A stretch of DNA of 5,505 bases from positions 1-5,505 of the forward strand of contig WFPT01000068.1 in assembly GCA_015487365.1 (NCBI GenBank). Direction: 5' to 3'. A program made the translations under genes and the position numbers. The DNA is from Aquificaceae bacterium. GTDB taxonomy: Bacteria > Aquificota > Aquificia > Aquificales > Aquificaceae. The notes beneath the pieces were generated by a model. That model worked only from the letters and a program-made list of their open reading frames with translations. It was not told where the DNA came from and ran no database searches. This document shows, one piece after another, positions 1 to 4,971 of this stretch; positions within the stretch are counted from its first letter, which is position 1; every line of letters begins with the position of its first letter.

Positions 1-1
1 A

Positions 2-451
2 TTTGGAAGTGGTAGTGGAGCCCTTACCGCGGTTTTGTCAAGGCTTGCAGGGGAAGTTTATAGCTTTGAAATAAGGGAGAGGTTTTACAAGCTAACCAGG
101 GAGAACCTACAAAAATTTTCCCTGGATAAAAACGTAAAACTTTACAATCAAGACTTTTTAGAGGCAAATTTGGAAGGTATTTCCTTTGATGCGGGCTTTA
201 TAGACGTAAAGGAGCCTTGGTTATACTTGGATAAGGCTCTAAGCTCCTTAAAGGGAGGAGGAGTTTTAGGCTTTTTACTACCTACCACCAACCAGGTCTC
301 CCGTCTCCTTAAAGAGTTGAATGGTAGGGTTTGTTGTATTGAAGTTTTAGAAATACTTTTAAGGTATTACAAAACAAACCCCGAGAGGTTAAGACCAGAA
401 GACAGGATGGTGGCCCATACAGGCTTTCTCCTCTTTTGTAGGAAAGTTTAG
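2..451 (+). CDS. trmI: tRNA (adenine-58-N1)-methyltransferase, TrmI family (5' end outside window)
   Basis: This is the C-terminal 149 residues of a class I SAM-dependent methyltransferase. The frame is open to the left edge, so the gene starts outside the window; a TTG at 35 would cut through the SAM site and is not the start. Seen: the glycine-rich SAM loop FGSGSGALT at fragment residues 1-9, the acidic end of the next strand in VYSFEIRE (Glu23), a DVKEPW motif at 68-73 in the place of the family D-x-x-x-PW active-site motif, and the C-terminal TrmI hallmark RLRPEDRMVAHTG at 129-141. Family knowledge: TrmI makes m1A58 in the T-loop of tRNA, acts as a cytosolic tetramer, and supports tRNA stability at high temperature in Thermus. 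The missing part should hold the N-terminal beta domain. The gene runs convergently into lptD, and the two stop codons share bases 448-451. Confidence 0.9.
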   Translation, partial: FGSGSGALTAVLSRLAGEVYSFEIRERFYKLTRENLQKFSLDKNVKLYNQDFLEANLEGISFDAGFIDVKEPWLYLDKALSSLKGGGVLGFLLPTTNQVSRLLKELNGRVCCIEVLEILLRYYKTNPERLRPEDRMVAHTGFLLFCRKV

Positions 452-2409
452 CTCCTTTTAAACCTTAGCTTAAACTTCCTCAGGTTAAAGACTTCAAGGT
501 ATAGCAATAATTCCCTTACGTTCCTATTTAGGTTCCACCTATACTCTTCCTTTAAGGAGATTCCCACCATAAAGCAGTTGGACTTGTAACCAAGTAAGAA
601 GCTTTTGTAAAGGTATTGCTCGTTTAAAAGGTCTCTGGTTAGCTGTGTGGAAAGGAGGAACTTACCCAAGCTCTTATTTATTTTTAGGGAAACTTGGTTG
701 GTTAAGATTTTACCTAGGTGGTCCCTTGCAAAGGAGTTTAGGAGGACAATCTCTTCACCTTTACCTTTGTAAGATAGTCTTAAAGAGTGTTTTACCGTTG
801 CCTTTAAGTTAAAATCGTAGTAGAGCTCATCGCTTAGATTAAAACCCTTAAACTTAAAGAGGGTAAAGAGTTTTAAGGGTAAGAGCTTTTTTTCAAGGAA
901 GTAGTTGTCGGAGGGCAAAAAGTATCCCCCTAAGAAGTTGTACCCTCCCTCTAAGAAGAGGCTTAAACTTTTATAGTTTATAAGCCCTAAGAGGGAAATC
1001 TCGTTTTTCTTGTTTACCTCGTCGTAGCGGTCAAACTTTTCCTTCAAGTAATCTTTTGGGGAGAATGAGTAGCGGGGTATTAGGAGGAGGGAAAGTTTTC
1101 CCAAAGAGGAGGAGAGGAGGTATTGGGCGTTGAGGAGGTAGGTGATAAAGCCCCTATTTTCGTAAATCCTACCCAAGCCCTTCAACTTAAAGAAAAAATT
1201 TTTGTATCGGTAAAAGAGTGATGGGTCAAGGATAAACCTCCTGTTGTAGTTTTCAACCCTTGAATAGAGGGTTTCAAGGTCAAAGTATAAAAATCTGTAA
1301 AGCCTTCTTGGTTTTAGGTATAGGAGGGCTTCCGGGGAAAGGGAAAAGCTCTTTGTGGTGTTAAGGGTATCCCTTGGGCTGTAATACTTAAAGTAGAAGA
1401 GGTAATCCCCCCCTTCCTTTGTAAAGTTTAGGTAGGTTTCAAGGTATGGCTTTGAGGTTAGGCTCCTCTTTAAGGCGTAGTCTTCTAAAAGGAACGGGTC
1501 TGAGGAGCTTTCCACCTTCAAGTTAAACTTACCAAAGTCTCCGATAACTTTAAGGTAATACCTACTCTTTGGAATATCCGTTTTACCCCTCAGCCACTCC
1601 CCCCTTCTTCTTTCGTAGTGGCTCTCTAAGTATATTTTCAGGGACCTTTTTCCTTCTAAGGCCTTCCTAAACTCTAAACCAAAGCCCTCGCCTTGCCTGT
1701 TCCTAAAATCGTAAGTTAGGGTAAGGTCTTTGTCCTTTGAAAGGACCAGGTAGAGGGGCTGGATGAATATTATTTCGTTAAAGGTGTTGGAGCCCAAGGT
1801 TGAAGGGAGTAATCCACTCCTTCTCTTTCCAACGGGTATTAATAGGAGGGGTGAGTATAAGAGTCTTTGGTTGAAAACCTTTAAGGTGTTTGAGTAAGAG
1901 AATAGGTATTTTCTATCCACCTTAGCCCTCAGTATGCAGAGGAGTGCCTCCTTGGTGGGGCAGGTTGTTATTTGAGCGTTGTAAATTAAAATCTCTCCCT
2001 CTGGGAAAAGGACTACCCTTTCCGCACTTATGTAGTAGTTTTTAACCTTACCCCAAACCCCTAAGCAGTATAGGACTTTAAGCTTTAAGTCGTAGGTTAG
2101 GGAAAAGGCCTTAAAGTAAAAGTCTTTACCCTCTAAGGTTACGTCTCCCCTTGCAATTAAAACCCTTTCCTTTAATTGGTAGTATAGCTGTCTGGCTTTA
2201 AACTTAAAGTTTTTACCCCTTACCAATACCCCTCCCCTAAATATTACCGAGTTTCCCTTCCACAGGACTTGAGCGCTGATTACTTCAAGGCCAAAAAGGG
2301 GTGAAAGGAAGAGGAAAATTAAAAGGATTACCTTATTAGGTAGGGTAGGAGGGCCAATTGCCTTGCCCTCTTTATCTGCACTGAAAGTTTCCTCTGGTGC
2401 TTTGCACAA
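448..2409 (-). CDS. lptD: LPS-assembly outer-membrane protein LptD (OstA/Imp); start uncertain
   Basis: LptD forms the outer-membrane barrel that, with lipoprotein LptE, inserts LPS into the outer leaflet. Numbering is from the TTG at 2409 (653 aa; E. coli LptD is 784). Seen: a hydrophobic signal-like stretch at residues 27-40, an OstA/LptA-like beta-jellyroll region at about 46-165, then family landmarks in order: TTCP (148-151), LLYSPLLLIPVGKRRSGLLP (183-202, very close to the E. coli stretch around PVGDKRRSGF), and a long region of alternating aromatic/hydrophobic strands to the C-terminus, typical of the barrel. Cysteines are at 2, 115, 150, 158 and 612. The gene is last in the hslO-archease-rpsR-lptD series. 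TTG 2409 is the only canonical start in frame before the signal segment, but it overlaps rpsR by 82 bp and leaves a 26-residue charged n-region. An ATT at 2358 behind GAGGG is an alternative. Family call firm, start weak. Confidence 0.93.
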   Translation of the reverse strand: MCKAPEETFSADKEGKAIGPPTLPNKVILLIFLFLSPLFGLEVISAQVLWKGNSVIFRGGVLVRGKNFKFKARQLYYQLKERVLIARGDVTLEGKDFYFKAFSLTYDLKLKVLYCLGVWGKVKNYYISAERVVLFPEGEILIYNAQITTCPTKEALLCILRAKVDRKYLFSYSNTLKVFNQRLLYSPLLLIPVGKRRSGLLPSTLGSNTFNEIIFIQPLYLVLSKDKDLTLTYDFRNRQGEGFGLEFRKALEGKRSLKIYLESHYERRRGEWLRGKTDIPKSRYYLKVIGDFGKFNLKVESSSDPFLLEDYALKRSLTSKPYLETYLNFTKEGGDYLFYFKYYSPRDTLNTTKSFSLSPEALLYLKPRRLYRFLYFDLETLYSRVENYNRRFILDPSLFYRYKNFFFKLKGLGRIYENRGFITYLLNAQYLLSSSLGKLSLLLIPRYSFSPKDYLKEKFDRYDEVNKKNEISLLGLINYKSLSLFLEGGYNFLGGYFLPSDNYFLEKKLLPLKLFTLFKFKGFNLSDELYYDFNLKATVKHSLRLSYKGKGEEIVLLNSFARDHLGKILTNQVSLKINKSLGKFLLSTQLTRDLLNEQYLYKSFLLGYKSNCFMVGISLKEEYRWNLNRNVRELLLYLEVFNLRKFKLRFKRS

Positions 2410-2537
2410 ACCCCCGTTAAAGTCCTCTTTTTTATCTTTCCCCCTTCGCTCAAAAAGTTCCTCAGCTCCTCGTAGTCCTTGTAGTCTGGCTCCTTCTTGT
2501 TCTTACAAAAGTAGCATTCAGCCTTTTTCTTCGCCAT
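2328..2537 (-). CDS. rpsR: 30S ribosomal protein S18, zinc-ligand (C+) form
   Basis: A complete 69-residue S18, a small-subunit protein that binds 16S rRNA with S6 near the platform. Seen: CYFCKNKK near the N-terminus, DYKDYEELRNFLSEGGKI, then TGVCAKHQRKL and the family's highly conserved C-terminal helix KRARQLALLPYLIR. Cys8, Cys11, Cys44 and His47 form a CxxC...CxxH set able to hold zinc; S18 is among the ribosomal proteins known in both zinc-ligand-bearing and ligand-free forms. The ATG at 2537 has no Shine-Dalgarno; an extended -10 sits so close upstream that a near-leaderless mRNA is likely. The gene lies 19 bp after archease, and its 3' end overlaps the start region of lptD. The usual partners rpsF, ssb and rplI are absent from the window. 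Confidence 0.97.
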   Translation of the reverse strand: MAKKKAECYFCKNKKEPDYKDYEELRNFLSEGGKIKKRTLTGVCAKHQRKLSVQIKRARQLALLPYLIR

Positions 2538-2542
2538 AAAGG

Positions 2543-2556
2543 TTTATTTTAGCACA
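2543..2556 (-). promoter_or_regulatory. Extended -10 promoter of rpsR inside the operon
   Basis: On the minus strand TGTGCTAAAAT (2556-2546) fills most of the 19-bp gap between archease and rpsR. It is an extended -10 (TG-n-TAAAAT, five of six hexamer bases) and matches the pstS element in 10 of 11 positions, including the following AAACC. The hexamer ends nine bases before the rpsR ATG, predicting a 5' leader of zero to about two bases. No -35 is evident. It would allow rpsR-lptD expression separate from hslO-archease. Confidence 0.55.
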
Positions 2557-2970
2557 TTAGAGGTCAAAGATTACCTGGGCTATAAAGTTTTCCCCTTCCC
2601 TTTCAAATTTTAGTTGATGGTAGGTTATGGCCTTTATGAGGAGCCTCCTTTCGTTTTCTTGGGAGAACTTACCCATTTTAAGCTTTACGTAGAGGTAGTC
2701 CCTTTCAACCTTAACTTTTAGGCAGGCCTTTGGGACCAAGCTTTTGGTTTCAAAGAGGGCCAGGAGCTCGTTGAGGAGGTCCGCCACGCAAAAGGGTAGC
2801 TCCTCCTTTACTTCAAAATCCATAACTTCGTAATCCTTAGTTCTTTCTACGTCGGTCATCTCCAAGAAGGTGGCAAGGATTAGTTTGCAGAGGGCTTCCT
2901 CCTTGGTTTTAGCATAAACCCTAACCCCTCCGTCCGCGGTTATGTGGTAAATCCTTTCGTAATCAACCAT
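2557..2970 (-). CDS. Archease (RtcB RNA-ligase cofactor protein)
   Basis: A 137-residue archease. Family knowledge: archease speeds guanylylation and turnover of the RNA ligase RtcB, which joins 2',3'-cyclic-phosphate or 3'-phosphate ends to 5'-OH ends in tRNA splicing or RNA repair. Seen: N-terminal HITADGGVRVYAKTKEEAL (residues 9-27), matching the family H-TAD-x-G-x-R-x-Y-x-K-T-x-EEA pattern; an amphipathic ADLLNELLALFETK segment (63-76); KAITYHQL (113-120); and the C-terminal AQVIFDL, whose Asp136 with Asp13 is the expected metal-binding acidic pair. The residue directly before TAD is Ile10 rather than the usual His, and a His sits one position earlier. The ATG at 2970 overlaps the end of hslO by 8 bp, with GGAGGAG about 10 bases upstream, so translation is probably coupled to hslO. 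No RtcB gene is in view. Confidence 0.93.
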   Translation of the reverse strand: MVDYERIYHITADGGVRVYAKTKEEALCKLILATFLEMTDVERTKDYEVMDFEVKEELPFCVADLLNELLALFETKSLVPKACLKVKVERDYLYVKLKMGKFSQENERRLLIKAITYHQLKFEREGENFIAQVIFDL

Positions 2971-3730
2971 CCCTCAGTTGCTCCTCCGAAAACCTGTAAA
3001 TCCTGTTGCAAAACTTGCAAATTACCTCTATGTAACCGTTCTTTCTAAGAAGCTCCCTTACCTCTTGGTCGGAGAGCATCAGGAGGGAGCTTTTGGCAAT
3101 TTCCTCGTTGCAGGGGCAGTAGTATTCTACCTCCTTTAAGCCAACCAGTAGGGGCTCCTCCCCCCTCAAAATCAGGGAGGATAGCTCCTCGGGCCTTAAA
3201 CTCAGGGGCTCATCTTTAAGCTCTAAAACCCTTTCCCTAATCCTTTCAAAGCTTTCTTCCCTTACACCACCCATGGACTGGACCAATATTCCCCTTCCCC
3301 TTTCTCCATTATAGATTAGCTTTACGTAGGTTAAGGTTTGCTCCGACTGCTTGAAGTAATGGTTTAGGTTTTCTTCCACTTCCTCTGAGATTAAATTCAC
3401 TACGCTTAAATAGGGCTTCCCCGTTCCTACCTCCCTTACAACCTTTAAAGTTCCCTCCTCCTTAGAGCCTTCCCAGAGGGCCCTAACCCTGCCGTAACCG
3501 TCCCCCTCCGAGTAAAACCTGTAACCCTTTAAGTTTATCTCCAAGGATACTTTTTGGGGTGTTGCGTGTTTTACCAGGGAGGTGAGTAGTGCGGTAGAAA
3601 GGACTACCTTTGAAAGGGTTTCCTCCATCCAACCCGAAAGCTTAAAGAGGTTTTTGACAACCTTTAAGGTTTTGTCCGCCCTTAGGGTATACACCCTGAG
3701 GGCCTCCCTTTTGGGGACGGAAATGACCAT
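2963..3730 (-). CDS. hslO: Hsp33 redox-regulated chaperone (HslO)
   Basis: Hsp33 is a cytosolic holdase switched on by oxidation and unfolding of its C-terminal zinc domain. Seen in the 255-residue frame: an N-terminal chaperone core (about 7-165) with LRVYTLRADKTLKVV, a helical VVLSTALLTSLVK stretch, the TLKVVREVGTGKPYLSVV segment and ILVQSMGG (148-155); a linker helix with LSLRPEELSSLILRGEEP (176-193); and a redox domain with Cys205-x-Cys207, 30 residues, then Cys238-x-x-Cys241, the Hsp33 zinc signature. The ATG at 3730 has AGGG five bases upstream. The protein is shorter than the usual roughly 290 residues, and the codons just upstream read Asp-Tyr, as in the DYLV start common in this family, although an in-frame stop sits 10 codons upstream. 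An N-terminal extension reached by a +1 frameshift from an upstream ORF is considered separately. First gene of the minus-strand series; overlaps archease by 8 bp. Confidence 0.93.
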   Translation of the reverse strand: MVISVPKREALRVYTLRADKTLKVVKNLFKLSGWMEETLSKVVLSTALLTSLVKHATPQKVSLEINLKGYRFYSEGDGYGRVRALWEGSKEEGTLKVVREVGTGKPYLSVVNLISEEVEENLNHYFKQSEQTLTYVKLIYNGERGRGILVQSMGGVREESFERIRERVLELKDEPLSLRPEELSSLILRGEEPLLVGLKEVEYYCPCNEEIAKSSLLMLSDQEVRELLRKNGYIEVICKFCNRIYRFSEEQLRDG

Positions 3731-3742
3731 GTAATCCCTGTC

Positions 3743-3759
3743 CTTAAAGTATTCCCTTT
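3743..3759 (-). promoter_or_regulatory. Candidate +1 frameshift signal (AAAGGG-AATA-CTTTAAG)
   Basis: Read on the minus strand, AAAGGG (3759-3754) is followed four bases later by CTT TAA G (3749-3743). This resembles the E. coli prfB arrangement, where an internal Shine-Dalgarno just before CTT TGA C promotes a +1 slip from CUU to UUU at a stop codon. Here the slip would lead from the short upstream ORF into the hslO frame. A one-base indel or sequence error anywhere in 3744-3757 would give the same join, so the signal is only a candidate. Confidence 0.25.
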
Positions 3760-3800
3760 AAATCTTTCTTTACCCTGTCATCAAGATTCTTTACCAGCAT
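3744..3800 (-). CDS. Short upstream ORF before hslO (18 codons): possible N-terminus of Hsp33 or leader peptide
   Basis: ATG at 3800 opens an 18-residue frame, MLVKNLDDRVKKDLKGIL, ending in TAA at 3746-3744, 13 bp before the hslO ATG. The composition (Lys, Asp, Leu, Val) resembles coding sequence. There is no Shine-Dalgarno, but TATATT lies nine bases upstream (3814-3809), the same geometry as the leaderless-looking rpsR start. A +1 shift near its end would join it to hslO, giving ILKDRDYMVIS and a 278-residue protein. It could instead be a leader peptide, a single-base sequence error, or chance. Too short to be sure on coding statistics. Confidence 0.35.
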   Translation of the reverse strand: MLVKNLDDRVKKDLKGIL

Positions 3801-3808
3801 ACAACACA

Positions 3809-3814
3809 AATATA
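3809..3814 (-). promoter_or_regulatory. Possible -10 element for the hslO operon
   Basis: On the minus strand TATATT (3814-3809; five of six to TATAAT) lies nine bases upstream of the ATG at 3800. No TG extension or good -35 is seen. The placement relative to the ATG repeats that of the other two promoters in the window, which is the main support. Transcription from about 3801 would give hslO either a leaderless extended start or a roughly 70-base leader carrying the short ORF. Confidence 0.3.
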
Positions 3815-3823
3815 AGCTCAACC

Positions 3824-3841
3824 TGTGCTATAATTAAACCT
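3824..3841 (+). promoter_or_regulatory. Extended -10 promoter of pstS, leaderless geometry
   Basis: TGTGCTATAAT at 3824-3834 contains a perfect extended -10 (TG-n-TATAAT, hexamer 3829-3834). No convincing -35 is seen at 16-18 bp spacing, which extended -10 promoters can do without. The hexamer ends eight bases before the pstS ATG (3842), so transcription should start at about 3841-3842, leaving no room for a Shine-Dalgarno; none is present. Confidence 0.75.
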
Positions 3842-4828
3842 ATGGTTGGCTTTTTAGCTTCCCTGTTGGCCATAGGTTTCCTGTTTGGGGCTGAGGTTGT
3901 AAACGGTGCTGGCTCTACCTTCGTCTATCCTCTCCTTTCAAGGTGGGCATACTTTTACTACAAGGAAAGGGGCGTAAGGATTAACTACCAGTCCATAGGC
4001 TCTGGAGGAGGGATTAGGCAGATAACAAATAGGACCGTTGATTTTGGTGCCTCGGACGCTCCCCTTACCCCTAAGGAGCTCAGAAGGAAGGGGCTAATCC
4101 AGTTTCCCGTAATAATAGGTGGGGTGGTGGTAGCCTACAACCTTCCCGTTAAGGACTTAAAGCTTTCTAAAAGTGCCCTCTGCAAGATATTCTTGGGGGA
4201 AGTTAAGTTTTGGGACGACCCCTTAATAAGGAAGTTTAACGGGGGTAAAAAATTGCCCCATTGGAGGATTAGGGTTATTCACAGGTCGGACGGCTCAGGG
4301 ACCACCTGGATATTCACCAACTTTTTGAGTAAGAGTTGTAAGGAGTGGAGTAAGAGGGTAGGTTTTGGTAAGGCGGTAAATTGGCCCACGGGTATAGGGG
4401 CAAAGGGAAACGAGGGGGTAGCGGGTTATATAAAGAGGTTTAAAGGAGCCATCGGCTATGTAGAGTTTGCCTACGCCCTTGAAAACAAGCTCAAATACGC
4501 ACTGGTTGAAAACAGGGAGGGGAACTTTGTAAGGCCCTCTATAAGGAGCTTTCAGAGCGCTGCCAGATTTGCCCGCTGGGATGAGAGGAAGGGCTTTTAC
4601 GAGGTCCTAACTTGGAAGGGAGGTAAAAATTCCTACCCCATAACGGGGGCCACCTTCATCTTACTGGCAAAGGATTACCCAAAGGAGAGGAACAAAAAAG
4701 TTTTGGACTTTTTCTTCTGGGCCTTTAAGAAGGGAGACGGGGAGGCCCTAAAACTTAACTACGTTCCCTTACCCAAAAGCGTGAAGGCTAAGGTAGTAAA
4801 ATACCTAAAAGGGTGGTTAGGAGATTGA
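3842..4828 (+). CDS. pstS: Phosphate ABC transporter substrate-binding protein PstS
   Basis: PstS is the periplasmic (or membrane-tethered) protein that captures phosphate for the PstCAB importer. The 328-residue protein starts with a short signal sequence, MVGFLASLLAIGFLFG, probably cleaved near residues 16-17; there is no lipobox cysteine. Seen phosphate-site motifs in order: GAGSTFVYP (22-30, Thr26/Phe27), GSGGGIRQI (53-61), DFGASDAPL (67-75, Asp72), HRSDGSGTTWIFTNFL (147-162, Arg148/Asp150/Ser152/Gly153/Thr154) and GNEGVAGYIK with GAIGYVEFAYA (189-212). These match the residues that bind phosphate in E. coli PstS. Cys114 and Cys166 are the only cysteines and could pair in the periplasm. 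The ATG at 3842 directly follows an extended -10, with no ribosome-binding site. It is an orphan: no pstC, pstA, pstB or phoU follows, so the permease must be encoded elsewhere. Confidence 0.95.
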   Translation: MVGFLASLLAIGFLFGAEVVNGAGSTFVYPLLSRWAYFYYKERGVRINYQSIGSGGGIRQITNRTVDFGASDAPLTPKELRRKGLIQFPVIIGGVVVAYNLPVKDLKLSKSALCKIFLGEVKFWDDPLIRKFNGGKKLPHWRIRVIHRSDGSGTTWIFTNFLSKSCKEWSKRVGFGKAVNWPTGIGAKGNEGVAGYIKRFKGAIGYVEFAYALENKLKYALVENREGNFVRPSIRSFQSAARFARWDERKGFYEVLTWKGGKNSYPITGATFILLAKDYPKERNKKVLDFFFWAFKKGDGEALKLNYVPLPKSVKAKVVKYLKGWLGD

Positions 4829-4971
4829 TAAGTGTGGTCATGTTCTTTTACTTTGGTTGTGGCTCAGGTTACATTAGTGGAGTTTATAACTCTTCCAACA
4901 CTACCAACTCTACCCTAAAAGGAAGTATCCAAGGGGTGCAACCATTATCAGGGAATCAAAGCGGTCCGTAA
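4813..4971 (+). pseudogene. Possible lipoprotein N-terminal remnant or small lipoprotein
   Basis: A frame beginning with GTG at 4813 (or TTG 4825 / GTG 4834) overlaps the end of pstS and reads MVRRLISVVMFFYFGCGSG, followed by a Ser/Thr/Asn-rich linker. That is the plan of a lipoprotein: a basic start, about 10 hydrophobic residues, a Gly-Cys site (Cys16) and a flexible linker. AGGAG at 4819-4823 lies 10 bases before GTG 4834. The frame closes with TAA at 4969-4971 after 52 codons, and its last 20 codons lie antisense to the conserved end of cdsA, so they are probably not lipoprotein-derived. It could be the head of a truncated lipoprotein gene, a real tiny lipoprotein, or chance. Confidence 0.35.

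Noticed and set aside
35..451. Complete methyltransferase gene starting at TTG 35
   Set aside because: The frame is open to base 2 and encodes the SAM-binding loop FGSGSGALT upstream of the TTG, so the gene is a fragment starting outside the window.
1089..1102. Inverted repeat GGGAAAGTTTTCCC
   Set aside because: A short stem inside the LptD barrel coding sequence with no T-run; it encodes ordinary barrel residues and is not placed to act as a terminator.
1081..1140. GGAGG-rich low-complexity tract
   Set aside because: It is the complement of CTC/CTT/TCC Leu and Ser codons in lptD barrel strands, so it reflects codon use rather than a repeat element.
2546..2568. TTGACC near the rpsR -10 as a -35 box
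   Set aside because: Only 10 bases separate it from TAAAAT, too short for a sigma-70 pair, and it encodes the last residues of archease.
4829..4909. Bidirectional terminator between pstS and cdsA
   Set aside because: No GC-rich hairpin followed by a T-run could be found on either strand.
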